A stretch of DNA of 64,000 nucleotides from Mycolicibacterium frederiksbergense (GCF_012223425.1 NZ_CP038799.1:806001-870000); one strand, 5' to 3'. Positions 24,893 through 33,966 are shown, counted from the stretch's first letter. Program-made: numbers and translations. Notes: generated from the sequence alone by a model not told the origin.

Positions 24893-26343
24893 AGCATCAC
24901 CGACGTCGGAGCGGACCCCGAGTCAATACCGGCGGCGCCCGCGCCGTTGGTCTGGACCATTGGTTCAATTCCATGCGGATTGTCGCTGAGCACCGTAGCC
25001 GGGTCGACGCGCAGCGGCGGCATGTCCAGGTAGTCGGCCCAGAGCCTCAACAATTGCCGTTGATTGTTCTCGTTGTAACCGAGCTGAGCGTATCCCGGCC
25101 CGTGGAATTGAGCGCTGCTAAGGGTGTCAACCACCCGTACATCGTCTGCGAGCAGTCCCATCCGGCTGTTCAGCCGCAGTCGGCGGGCCATGGAACCCCC
25201 CGCCGTGTTGGTCAGCGACACCCAGTTCTCGACATCGTCTTGCTCGAACATTCCCGTCGAGCCGAAACACATCAAATAAGCCTTATACGAGTCCGCCTTA
25301 AAGTCTGCCGGGGCATCAGAATCCACCGCAAACCACGACAGCACCTCAGTTTCGTTCTCGCTGATTGGCTGCCACACCCGGATTGAAATGAACGGCAAGA
25401 CGTGCTCCCCGTCCTCCACTTTCGGCCAGTTGTGCACGAAACTGATGTTGGGAAAACACGTCGCGGCCGAGATCATGAACCCGTCGGTGCCGACGACTTG
25501 TTGCTGCTGCTCGGTCCAGGTGGCCTTGGCTCGACTGATCATCTCCGCCGGGTAGCCCACATAGCTCATCCGGTCCTCGAAACTCCCCTCGGGCAGCTTG
25601 TATGTGGTGCCCCCACCTCTACCCGCCCAATACGTGGCGCCGTCTTTGCGCTTGTTGGCCTTCGGCTCTCGGAACAAGCCGATCTCCACCACAGACGTGT
25701 GCGTCTGAGGTGTGTGGTACATGTCCCCGGCGAAATTCTCAGCTGCGATCTTCCAGTTCGCTTTTACCCGCCAACGCTGCGGACCCCGCACCTCAAGGCC
25801 GTTGGGGCCCTGCTTGGTGTAGAAATCGAGATAGAACCTGAAATCACCCAGATACTCTTCAAGCGATTCCGCGTCAGGATCCATCGACAGGAAGATCAAC
25901 CCGTTGTAGCTGGCCACACTCGGCGCTGGCAACAGGGTCTGCCCCGCCTTGTTGAACCCGGCGTCTCCTCCGTAGGCCTCTTGGTGAAACGGCAGGCCGA
26001 TAATGCGGCCGTCGTTGCGGTAAGACCACCCGTGGTACGGGCATCTGAAGTTCGACGCGTTCCCCATTTCCGCCCGGCAAACCTGCATACCGCGATGGAG
26101 GCACATATTGAACATCACCCGGATCTCGCCGGCAGAATCACGAGCGACGATGAACGAATCCTGCAACACTTGTCTGACCACGTAGTCCCCCGGCTGCGGA
26201 ATCTCCGACTCGTGCGCCACGAACAACCACGCCCGACTGAACAGGCGCTCCTTCTCGAGCGAGAAAATTTGCTTGTCGTTATACACGTGCGCCGGGATCA
26301 TGCCAGTGCGTACAGCCGCTAACACCTCACCGTGATCCTGCAT
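24889..26343 (-). CDS. PAH-type Rieske dioxygenase alpha subunit, first gene of operon A
   Basis: About 484 residues. Rieske motif CLHRG...CPYHGW near residues 82-104 and iron site ENFAGDMYHTPQTH. It resembles the naphthalene/phenanthrene dioxygenase large subunits of mycobacteria and Nocardioides (NidA/PhdA type). The enzyme adds O2 across a ring to give a cis-dihydrodiol, using electrons from the ferredoxin and reductase of the same operon. ATG 26343 has GGAG 6 nt upstream; ATG 26355, four codons earlier, is possible. It is expressed divergently from the IclR regulator. Confidence 0.88.
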   Translation of the reverse strand: MQDHGEVLAAVRTGMIPAHVYNDKQIFSLEKERLFSRAWLFVAHESEIPQPGDYVVRQVLQDSFIVARDSAGEIRVMFNMCLHRGMQVCRAEMGNASNFRCPYHGWSYRNDGRIIGLPFHQEAYGGDAGFNKAGQTLLPAPSVASYNGLIFLSMDPDAESLEEYLGDFRFYLDFYTKQGPNGLEVRGPQRWRVKANWKIAAENFAGDMYHTPQTHTSVVEIGLFREPKANKRKDGATYWAGRGGGTTYKLPEGSFEDRMSYVGYPAEMISRAKATWTEQQQQVVGTDGFMISAATCFPNISFVHNWPKVEDGEHVLPFISIRVWQPISENETEVLSWFAVDSDAPADFKADSYKAYLMCFGSTGMFEQDDVENWVSLTNTAGGSMARRLRLNSRMGLLADDVRVVDTLSSAQFHGPGYAQLGYNENNQRQLLRLWADYLDMPPLRVDPATVLSDNPHGIEPMVQTNGAGAAGIDSGSAPTSVML

Positions 26344-26394
26344 GTTCAACTCCATGACTCAGTGACTGGACTCGATCCACGACCAAGGCGCCTT

Positions 26395-26429
26395 CACTGT
26401 TATGTAGAACGCGACTCTGTCTAGCAGAG
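26395..26429. promoter_or_regulatory. tandem operator pair upstream of operon A
   Basis: CACTG-TTATG-TAGAA (26395-26409) and CTCTG-TCTAG-CAGAG (26415-26429), 20 bp apart; the second is a perfect inverted repeat. They lie in the 474-bp intergenic region between the dioxygenase alpha gene and iclR. I see no gene in the rest of that region. Confidence 0.65.
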
Positions 26430-26810
26430 ATTATGCCGTCTCCTTACCGGTGGAGTCAAACGAGGGCGTTGACTAGTCGAGACTGCAGCGAGTGAGCGCT
26501 AGACCGCGCAAAAGAGGACCGCAACCCGTTACCACAGGGGGGCGGGGGACAAGCGTCCGATCCGAGCGGCTACCACAGGGATGAGCCAAAACGTATTAAC
26601 GCGGCGATCCTGTACTGCCACAGGCGAACTGCTCGTCGACGAAGGCACCGCCGCGTGCGCCAAGAAGCAAGTCGGCGGCCCCCAACTACCCGCCGCAGCC
26701 AAGGCAGACAAACGGCGGCCAGGCTTGTGCGCATGAAGGCGACTTTTCGCCCCCGGCACCGGACTCGTCGCGATTCTTCGACCTGCATTCGAACCTGACC
26801 GCGGTACGCT

Positions 26811-26825
26811 CTCTGTCATGCAGAA
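26811..26825. promoter_or_regulatory. operator across the iclR start codon
   Basis: CTCTG-TCATG-CAGAA matches the cluster operator motif; its spacer contains the ATG (26818-26820). A TACGCT at 26805-26810 could be a -10 box giving a leaderless transcript that starts at the ATG. Binding here would give autorepression. Inference from sequence only. Confidence 0.5.
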
Positions 26826-27618
26826 ACCCTCACTCGCGGGCATGGAGCGTGACAGCACAGGGAAGCCCCCGCAATATCCGATCGAGTCTGTCGACAACGC
26901 TCTTCGCCTACTCCTCCTCCTAGGAGAGCGCTCTGAGATCCGGCTCACTGACGCCAGTGAGTACCTGCGCGTCGCTTCGTCGACCGCGCATCGCCTGTTA
27001 TCGATGCTTCAGTACCGTGGGTTCGTCCGCCAAGATCCGGCCAGCAAGGCGTACCAGCCCGGACCGTCCCTGACAAACGTGGCGTTCGCTGTCCACTCCA
27101 GGATGGACATACCACGCACGGCCGCCCCGATTCTGCGCCAGCTGGTCGACACGCTTCAGGAAACCGTGCACGTAGGAACGTTGGACGGCAGACTGGTTCG
27201 CTTCATCGCGACACTCGAAAGCCCTTCTGCCGTCCGGGTGATCTCGCGTTTGGGTAGCACGCGTCCTGCACACTGCACGTCGACCGGCAAAGTCCTACTC
27301 GCCGGCCTATCCGACGACGAGCTGGACCAGTTGTACCCCGACCCACATTTGGAGCCACTCACTGAGCATTCCGTGCGCACTCTCACCGAACTGCGCACTC
27401 AATTGGCAGAGGTCAGGAAAAGCGGGTTCGCGATCAGCAGGCAGGAAAGTGAGGAAGGCGTCGCGTCTGTTGCCGTGGCGGTACCCCAAGGTGGTTCCGG
27501 GATAAGGCTGGCACTAAACGCGTCAGCGCCGAGTTATCGATTCCGGCCCTCCGATGTTCGCAAAGCTTGCAGTGCCCTAAAAGACGCCGCCGCCGAGCTA
27601 GCCCGCAATCTCGGCTGA
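26818..27618 (+). CDS. IclR-family transcriptional regulator
   Basis: 266 residues. The N-terminal winged helix-turn-helix is PIESVDNALRLLLLLGER...LTDASEYLRVASSTAHRLLSML; the C-terminal effector domain shows RPAHCTSTGKVLLAGLSDDEL and the late strand EGVASVAVAVPQGG, as in IclR proteins that bind aromatic acids. It is transcribed away from operon A and is the only regulator gene in the catabolic region, so it probably controls all four operons through the shared operator motif. Start is ATG 26818; ATG 26842 is an alternative. Confidence 0.87.
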   Translation: MQKPSLAGMERDSTGKPPQYPIESVDNALRLLLLLGERSEIRLTDASEYLRVASSTAHRLLSMLQYRGFVRQDPASKAYQPGPSLTNVAFAVHSRMDIPRTAAPILRQLVDTLQETVHVGTLDGRLVRFIATLESPSAVRVISRLGSTRPAHCTSTGKVLLAGLSDDELDQLYPDPHLEPLTEHSVRTLTELRTQLAEVRKSGFAISRQESEEGVASVAVAVPQGGSGIRLALNASAPSYRFRPSDVRKACSALKDAAAELARNLG

Positions 27619-28121
27619 TGACATCCGAAGAAACGGAGGCCGACAGGAAGGTACCCGGCGGCGCCCCGGACCTGCCTGGCTTCATTGCGACCATCGACTT
27701 ATTCCTTCGATTGGAGAAGCGAAGGAAATCCGAACCGATGTTCGCCGCGGTCCTCACCGACGACTTTCAGATCGGTTTTCGTGGTGGTCACCAGTGGAAA
27801 GGCCGCGATGGCCTACAGGTGTACCTCAACCAACGCGACGGGATCTTCGACGAACGCCTCGAGCTGCGCCACGTACTTTCCTACGTCCCGGTGAATGAGG
27901 GTGTGGTGGAGCTGACGACCCGTCTTGAGTTCTATTTTCGTCGCTGGAAGGCGCCCGCGTTGGTCAGCGAAGAATTCACCGGGTCGGCCTTTCGCACGTG
28001 GCTGATTCGCATCGCTGACGACGAGATGCGCGTGAAGCGGGTGATCATCGATGGATTTGCCAATCTCAACGAAAACGCACGGACGGTGTTTGCCATCCCA
28101 GATGAAGGGTTCGACGAGTAA
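27618..28121 (+). CDS. SnoaL/NTF2-like protein co-transcribed with iclR
   Basis: 167 residues with an NTF2-like pattern: IDLFLRLEKRRKSEPMFAAVLTDDFQIGFRGG, KGRDGLQVYL and a C-terminal strand RVKRVIIDGFA. The ATG (27618) overlaps the iclR stop (TGATG), so it is translationally coupled to the regulator. It might be a dehydratase/isomerase-like enzyme or a binding protein that tunes the regulator; no catalytic residue can be assigned. Confidence 0.65.
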   Translation: MTSEETEADRKVPGGAPDLPGFIATIDLFLRLEKRRKSEPMFAAVLTDDFQIGFRGGHQWKGRDGLQVYLNQRDGIFDERLELRHVLSYVPVNEGVVELTTRLEFYFRRWKAPALVSEEFTGSAFRTWLIRIADDEMRVKRVIIDGFANLNENARTVFAIPDEGFDE

Positions 28122-28512
28122 ACGATACTGCCCGGTGAACGCGGTATACGACCACGGACGCCGAGGCGCACGATCGCCACACGCTTCTCCATAGTGAAGT
28201 TCGATGTGCTTTATGTGAGAAACCCACATCGAGCTCGTTGACGTGGCTCACTGGTTAGTGGAAGAAAATGAAACCGGCATCTCGGGTCACTCGCCGATTA
28301 TTTTTTCGTGATGCCCAGAAGGTTTTTCCGTGACGCCCAGAAGGTTTCGGTAATCGTCGGCCCATGTTCGGATGGCTTCGGGTGCGTGGCGGTGGACATC
28401 CACTTCGAAGCCAGCTGGTCCGGACCCTGAAGCGGCTATGCGATCGCCAACGCGAGGGCAATGTAGGCCGTGATGTTGGCACCGACTTAAGCCGGAATTG
28501 ACGGCGCTCGCT

Positions 28513-28647
28513 GAAATTCCCCACTGATGCTCATCGAAATTCCCCACCCGTGTGGCTCCGCCGAGAAGGGCGAGCCTCCTTCGAAGCTGCTGGTGTCTGA
28601 CGCCAGTTGCTTCACCGAAGGAGGCCCGCTTTCTCATGCTCACATGG
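28513..28647 (+). mobile_element. IS21-family remnant (left end)
   Basis: Two copies of GAAATTCCCCAC (28513-28524 and 28536-28547), typical of the multiple end repeats of an IS21-group element, are followed by an ATG (28636) that begins MLTW, a usual IstA start. The frame is cut after four codons by another IS21 element at 28648. The gap 28122-28512 shows only weak ORFs antisense to nothing; I call no gene there. Confidence 0.6.
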
Positions 28648-28760
28648 TGTCCGTGGCCATGAAAAAGTACCCACTGGTGGCCAGGTGGAGGTATCCAGTT
28701 TTGGCCGGATAAAAGTATCCACCCCGTGTTCGTCGTGTCGATCAGGAACTGCGGGCCCCG

Positions 28761-30329
28761 ATGGTGACGGTGAAGGCGCCAATCAATCGCCATCACCATC
28801 GGGGAGTTCCATTGAAATCTGCGAAGGACCGCATGGACATCATTTCCGCCTACTACGAGCTCGGGTCGTACCGGGGTGCCGCCGATAGGTGCGGCACCAC
28901 CCACCGCACCGTCAAGAAGATCATCGACCGGCACGAGGCCGAGCAGGCCGGCATACCGCCAGCACGCCGGGTCGAACGAGCGCACAACTACGACACGGTC
29001 GCCGAACTCGTCGCTGAACGCGTCGAGAAATCACAAGGCCGGATCTCGGCCAAACGGCTATTGCCGATCGCCCGGACCGCCGGCTACCAGGGCTCGCCGC
29101 GTAATTTTCGGCGTCTGGTCGCAGAGAAGAAAGCGTTGTGGCGCAGTAACAATCACCGTGGCCGCCGCCCGGCAGTGTGGGCGCCGGGCGAGTATCTGGT
29201 GATCGACTGGGCCCAGGCCGCGCCGGGGCTGTTCCTGTTCTGCGCGGTGCTGGCATTCTCCCGGTGGCGCTTCGTGCGCTTTGCCACCGACCAGAAAGCC
29301 TCCACCACGCTGGCGTTGATCGCCGAAGCACTGGCCGTGGTCGGCGGCGTTCCGGCGCGGGTGCTGGCCGACCGGATGGCCTGCCTCAAAGGCGGGGTCG
29401 TCGCCAACGTCGTTGTCCCGACCCCGAACTACGTCCGCTTCGCGACGCACTACGGGTTCGCCCCGGACTTCTGCCACGCCGGCGACCCGCAGTCCAAGGG
29501 CATCGTGGAGAATCTGTGCGGCTATGCCCAACGCGACCTTGCAGTGCCGCTGCTGACCGAGGCTGCCATCGCCGACTCCCCGGTGGATCTGAGGGCCGCC
29601 AACGCCGCCGCGGCCGCCTGGTGCGCCGAAGTCAACGCCACGGCGCACTCGGAGGTCCAAGCGGTCCCCGACGACCGACTGATCGCCGAACGCCAAGTGC
29701 TCCAACCACTCCCATCGCTACGACTGCAGATCGGTGCACCCTCGGTGCTACGTAAAGTCGACCGGTTGTCGTGTGTGCGCTACGGGTCAGCCCGCTACTC
29801 GGTACCGACCCGGCTGATCGGGACCAGCGTGGCCGTTGTGGTCGATCACGGCGCGGTGTGCCTGCTCGAGCCGGCCACCGGGGTGGTCGTGGCCGAACAC
29901 GAACTCATCGCACCCGGTGGCGCCTCAATTCTCGACGAGCACTACGACGGGCCCCGGCCGGCACCGAACCGCGGACCACGGCCGAAGACCACCGTGGAGA
30001 AGCAGTTCTGCGACCTCGGCGACGACGCGCAGGCGTTCCTGGTCGGCGCTGCCGCGATCGGCAACACCCGCCTGGCCTCCGAACTGGAGATCCTTCTCGC
30101 TCTGGGCGCCGCCCACGGTGAACAGGCGTTGGTGGCGGCGTTGCACCGGGCGGTAGCGTTCCGGCGGTTCCGCGCCGCCGACGTGCGCTCCATTCTGGCC
30201 GCCGGCACCGGCGCCCCGCAGCCACGCGACGCCGGGGATGCGTTGATCCTGGACCTGCCGGTCGCCCCGACCCGGTCGCTGGAGGCCTACCGGGTCGCAC
30301 CCGTCGCTGACGGTGAGGTGAACTCGTGA
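28761..30329 (+). CDS. istA: IS21 transposase IstA
   Basis: 522 residues. N-terminal helix-turn-helix (GSYRGAADRCGTTHRTVKKIID), then the DDE core: YLVIDWAQAAPG (D), the second D in VLADRMACLKGG and the E in DPQSKGIVENLCGYAQRD. The C-terminal domain ends with a proline-rich tail. ATG 28761 is the longest start; ATG 28833 (MDIISAYY) is plausible. Overlaps istB by GTGA. Confidence 0.9.
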   Translation: MVTVKAPINRHHHRGVPLKSAKDRMDIISAYYELGSYRGAADRCGTTHRTVKKIIDRHEAEQAGIPPARRVERAHNYDTVAELVAERVEKSQGRISAKRLLPIARTAGYQGSPRNFRRLVAEKKALWRSNNHRGRRPAVWAPGEYLVIDWAQAAPGLFLFCAVLAFSRWRFVRFATDQKASTTLALIAEALAVVGGVPARVLADRMACLKGGVVANVVVPTPNYVRFATHYGFAPDFCHAGDPQSKGIVENLCGYAQRDLAVPLLTEAAIADSPVDLRAANAAAAAWCAEVNATAHSEVQAVPDDRLIAERQVLQPLPSLRLQIGAPSVLRKVDRLSCVRYGSARYSVPTRLIGTSVAVVVDHGAVCLLEPATGVVVAEHELIAPGGASILDEHYDGPRPAPNRGPRPKTTVEKQFCDLGDDAQAFLVGAAAIGNTRLASELEILLALGAAHGEQALVAALHRAVAFRRFRAADVRSILAAGTGAPQPRDAGDALILDLPVAPTRSLEAYRVAPVADGEVNS

Positions 30330-31138
30330 CCAACACAGCACCGTTGACCGATACCAAACCCGTTGCACCAAAATCAGTTCCACCATTAGATGCCGATCTC
30401 GATGCCGGACTACGCCGCCTGAAGCTGGCGGCCATCCGGCGAACGGCACCGGAGGTGCTGATCACCGCCAAGACCCAACGCTGGACCCCTGAAGAGGTGC
30501 TGCGAACTCTAGTCGAGACCGAACTCGCGGCCCGGGATGCTTCCAACGTCGTCAACCGGCTCAAAGCTGCCGCGTTCCCCGTGCCCAAGACATTGGAGAG
30601 CTTCGATGTAGCCGCATCGTCGATCCCACAGAAGACCTTCGACTACCTGTCGAGTCTGGAATGGATACGTGCACAACGTAACCTGGCGATCATCGGTCCC
30701 GCCGGGACCGGCAAGAGCCACACCCTGATCGGGTTGGGGACCGCCGCGATCCACGCCGGCCTCAAGGTGCGTTACTTCGCCGCCGCCGATCTCGTCGAAA
30801 CCCTCTACCGCGGGATGGCCGACAACACCGTTGGCAAGATCATCGAATCGCTGCTGCGAGTCGACCTCATCATTCTCGACGAGCTCGGCTTCGCACCCTT
30901 GGATGACACCGGCACCCAGCTGCTGTTCCGGCTCGTCGCCGGCGCGTACGAACGCCGCAGTCTGGCCATCGGGTCACACTGGCCCTTCGAGCAATGGGGC
31001 CGATTCCTGCCCGAACAGACCACCGCCGTCAGCATCCTCGACCGCCTGCTGCACCACGCCACCGTCGTCATCACCGACGGCCAGTCCTACCGCATGAAAG
31101 ACGCCCAACACCGAAAGGAGACCACCCCGACAACCTAG
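30326..31138 (+). CDS. istB: IS21 helper ATPase IstB
   Basis: 270 residues of AAA+ ATPase: Walker A IGPAGTGKSHTLIGLG, Walker B LIILDELGFAPLDD, and sensor region AIGSHWPFEQWG. GTG 30326 overlaps the istA stop. IstB selects target DNA and activates IstA. Confidence 0.9.
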   Translation: MTNTAPLTDTKPVAPKSVPPLDADLDAGLRRLKLAAIRRTAPEVLITAKTQRWTPEEVLRTLVETELAARDASNVVNRLKAAAFPVPKTLESFDVAASSIPQKTFDYLSSLEWIRAQRNLAIIGPAGTGKSHTLIGLGTAAIHAGLKVRYFAAADLVETLYRGMADNTVGKIIESLLRVDLIILDELGFAPLDDTGTQLLFRLVAGAYERRSLAIGSHWPFEQWGRFLPEQTTAVSILDRLLHHATVVITDGQSYRMKDAQHRKETTPTT

Positions 31139-31204
31139 GAATCACCGCACGGGGTGGATACTTTCATCTGGCCACCAGCGGGTACTTCCACCTGGCCATT
31201 GACA

Positions 31205-31607
31205 GAGACGAGAGGCTCTAATCTCTCCCGCCCTCGACGGCGGCTACCTGCCACGACCGCGCTCTGCCAGCGGTTGGTTCGCCGCAGCGTTGCGGCGAGC
31301 CGGATTGCAAACGATCACTCCGCACGATCTGCGGCACACTTGTGCCTCGTTGGCACTGTCGGCAGGAGCCAACGTGCTTGCGCTACAGCGCATGCTCGGT
31401 CACCGCGGCGCGAAGGTGACCCTCGACGTATACGCCGACCTGTTCGACTCTGACCTCGACGACTTGGCGTCGAACTTGAACGCCGAATACGCGCCAAAAA
31501 CGGTGGGCAAAATGTGGGCACAACAGGCGGAAGACAACGCGAGTCACGGTGAAAAAGGCATCCTAAGCAGCAACGATGCTTCCTGTCTGCCCCTTCGGCG
31601 GAGGTAG
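31205..31607 (+). pseudogene. tyrosine recombinase (integrase), C-terminal stump
   Basis: The frame enters directly from the IS21 right end and encodes the catalytic C-terminus of a phage-type integrase: PHDLRHTCASLAL (H-x-x-R-H), MLGHRGAKVTLDVYADLF (GH and the nucleophile Tyr), then a hydrophilic tail to the stop at 31607. The core-binding domain and first catalytic Arg are missing, so it is inactive. Confidence 0.82.
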
Positions 31608-31702
31608 GGTGGTGGGTAACCCTCCGTAGGCGTCCCCATACTAATGGTGGTCAACGTCTAAGCTGTCAATCGCCTTTGTGGCGATCTGATACGGGTGCCG
31701 TT

Positions 31703-31730
31703 TTGATGGATAACATTCGTTATCCATCAA
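31703..31730. repeat. 28-bp perfect palindromic element
   Basis: Arms TTGATGGATAAC and GTTATCCATCAA flank ATTC. It lies 96 bp after the integrase stump in AT-richer DNA. It could be a recombination crossover or arm site of the lost integrase, or an operator; there is no T-run for a terminator. Confidence 0.45.
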
Positions 31731-33182
31731 ACCTCCTTCACACCAGTGCCCCAACATAGCCATCGCGCCATTCTCTATTACCTCGTCGAGGTCACCGAGC
31801 GGCAATACCCCTCGCACGATGGGAGAGCGGCCACGCAGGACGGATCACACTACAACTGCCCCCTTGAGCTTGCGAGGGTGATCGCACTATCGAGCAGCAC
31901 CCCCGGCTGGACGGTTACCGCGAGCTGTTTCACCAATGACGCCATTCCCGAGCGCCGTCGAGCCTGCGATGTCCACCCAGGCGACTTGGCGTGGTGACCG
32001 CAGGGACGGCCTTCTCGAGCCGTTCCCCCGCCAGCGCCCTCACCGCCTTCATCTACCATGCCGCGCAACTACGCGCCCGTCGACAGCCTCACCCGGAGGC
32101 CGACTGCCGGCTGGCGATGCTGAGCTACAGCGACTCGCTGCGCATCTACACCAACGGTGACGGCCGGCGCGAAACGATTGGGCAGCACTGCATCTGCTGG
32201 GCTCGCACGGCGTGCGTCTCCGCCTTGCTGTGTGGTTCGACAGCGGCACGACACGTCCACCCCGCACCGCCGTGCTGCTCCTGAGCAGTCCAGGGCAGCC
32301 CCAACGACCGCTTCTTCGACTTGCTCAGCTCATCGCTGTGACACCGGCCGCCACCGGCCCGCACTGCCCGCCCAGGGGGCGGTATCCGACGCCCAGACGC
32401 CGATCCTTCGCGGGCGCCCATACGCACCGGAGCGTCGGCTGATCGCCAAGCAGCACCGCCTGCACCGCGGCTGCGTCCCAGCCGTTTGGTACCGCCTCGT
32501 GAAGTGCCACTGAATCATTGCCGCCGTACACCGCGACTGTTGAAACATCGCACGGCATAGCGGCCACGGTCGCGACGCATCTGCGACATGCGCTCCATGT
32601 TGTCGCCCTAAAACCTGAAACGACATGCAGCTTGTGCTGCGCTGTCGTGTGCGATCTTGACGCACACGCGGGGTTGCGGCACTCGTGCAGCCCCAGCACG
32701 CGCCGCGACCACACCCCTTCGATCGCCAATGCGTAGCGGCGCGAAAGCACACACAGCCCCCCGACACGGGCGAGGTAGAAGCGCCTGTAACCATCGGCAC
32801 CCAATCCACCTGTCCAGATTTCGCAATCGGAAATCATTGACCGCATACGACGTGACTCAGGATGCGGCGATCTCACCAGCATGCAGACGCTGATCAACGA
32901 TCGGCCTGCCCGCGCTCCTCTTGACCGCCGACTCTAGATCGCTGCTCTGACATCAGCCGTCCCAAAACGACCACGGATACCCGCGACGGAGGAGCGGCGG
33001 CGTATGCGAATGGCAGGGGCGCCCAAGCGTTCAGGCGTCACATCCCCACTCGTCCGTACGGCGTACCGTGACCACGCAGCGCTGAGCGCCCCCGGCCAGC
33101 CGAGCGGGAACGGATCGTGGTGAGCGGCGGAGACGGCGCATCTCTGCCAGGTCTGCCCGAACGCCCCCACGGCCGGCGCCGA
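31731..33182. other. gene-poor decayed stretch
   Basis: Apart from the HNH-like ORF at 32325-32846, I find no frame with convincing coding character. Several short frames (for example near 31746-31997 and 31991-32284) change frame where similarity might continue, as expected of decayed plasmid genes, but I cannot name them. Confidence 0.4.
32325..32846 (-). CDS. HNH-nuclease-like protein, possibly degenerate
   Basis: About 173 residues. The N-terminal part CEIWTGGLGADGYRRFYLAR, RRYALAIEG and LGLHECRNPACAS...HVVSG has the Cys/His layout of small HNH-like proteins that I associate with mycobacterial plasmids and phages, and the tail VPNGWDAAAVQAVLLGDQPTL is also familiar from that group. Some usual Cys positions differ, so it may be decaying. 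ATG 32846 or 32837. Confidence 0.42.
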   Translation of the reverse strand: MRSMISDCEIWTGGLGADGYRRFYLARVGGLCVLSRRYALAIEGVWSRRVLGLHECRNPACASRSHTTAQHKLHVVSGFRATTWSACRRCVATVAAMPCDVSTVAVYGGNDSVALHEAVPNGWDAAAVQAVLLGDQPTLRCVWAPAKDRRLGVGYRPLGGQCGPVAAGVTAMS

Positions 33183-33650
33183 TCATGCCACGGTCACATC
33201 ACGCACAGCGCCGGTGCTATCAACGCCATCCATGGACCCCGCCCGGGCGCCATCGCCGCCTGGTGCATGCGAACCGTTACTCGCCATAGGCTTTTCGGGT
33301 TTTGGTGCGTGCCGCAGCATCGCGCGAATCTCTCCAATGCCGTCGCCGGTCAGATCAGCGATCGTCGTCAGGGTCTCACCATTGCCCTGCATGAGTTTGA
33401 GCGCCGCGCCCGCCTCGGCGCGATGGACTGCGCGCCGCTTGTTGGCCTCGGCCCGCACTTGATCGCGGAGCTGGGCAAGTCGTTCGCGCTCCCACGTGTC
33501 TACCGCGGCAAGTTTGGTCTTGGCCACTATGTAGGTCGCCGCGTTCTCAATGTTGGCCCGCTCCCGCGCAGCGCGAGCCTCATTGGCGCGACGGGTCGCC
33601 TCGCGCGCCCGCCGCCGGGCCTCCACCTTTGACGTACCTGCTGCTGTCAT
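33183..33650 (-). CDS. coiled-coil protein divergent from the relaxase, candidate mobilisation accessory factor
   Basis: 155 residues. The first half is a long Arg/Ala/Glu-rich helix (KVEARRRAREATRRANEARA and onward), followed by a short helix-turn-helix-like segment LTTIADLTGDGIGEIRAML and a disordered tail. It faces the MobF relaxase across a 316-bp region with extreme strand asymmetry, the position of relaxosome accessory (nic-region DNA-binding) proteins on conjugative plasmids. Function is inferred from position. Confidence 0.6.
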   Translation of the reverse strand: MTAAGTSKVEARRRAREATRRANEARAARERANIENAATYIVAKTKLAAVDTWERERLAQLRDQVRAEANKRRAVHRAEAGAALKLMQGNGETLTTIADLTGDGIGEIRAMLRHAPKPEKPMASNGSHAPGGDGARAGSMDGVDSTGAVRDVTVA

Positions 33651-33689
33651 GGTCGGAACCCTAGAAGCTTCCGGCCGACCGGGCCACCA

Positions 33690-33870
33690 CCACAGCCACA
33701 TTCGCTGTCCACCAATATTTTCACCGTCACTTCTGCCGCACCACCATCGCTCACGCACCACACCGCTGCCCGTCCTCCTCACCACCCCTCACCGCCGCCT
33801 CAGCTCACCCCCTCACAGCCCCCTTTCACGGCCCATCGACAGACCACACACCTCTTGCATCCAGGCCCTG
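33690..33870. other. candidate origin of transfer (oriT) region
   Basis: Between the accessory gene and the relaxase, the + strand is extremely C-rich and G-poor for about 180 bp, with many CACC and CCTCAC repeats. Such strand bias beside a MobF relaxase gene fits an oriT. No known nic consensus is recognised. Confidence 0.4.
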
Positions 33871-33966
33871 ATCCTGAGAGTTGTTTAAGGACACCCGGTT
33901 TGGTGGTGGCATTCTTGGTGCCGAGCTTCATAGCGTCCCGGGCATGGACTCCATTCGGTGGGCGTC

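Larger units (their letters stand above)
28648..31204 (+). mobile_element. IS21-family insertion sequence, complete
   Basis: 2557 bp with istA and istB. The ends are long imperfect inverted repeats starting TGTC; both contain AGTACCC(A/G)CTGGTGGCCA and a second internal repeat GTATCCACCCCGTG. Left flank is another IS21 remnant, right flank an integrase stump; no matching target duplication is seen, so a deletion followed insertion. Confidence 0.88.

Noticed and set aside
26787..26797. ATTCGAACCTG shared with the T-arm of tRNA-fMet as a possible second attachment site
   Set aside because: Only 11 bp, does not extend in either direction, and lies in the iclR promoter; att repeats at tRNA genes are normally longer and reach the tRNA 3' end.
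28287..28985. 232-codon minus-strand frame across the IS21 left end
   Set aside because: It runs antisense through istA and two IS ends; composition unlike the neighbouring genes.
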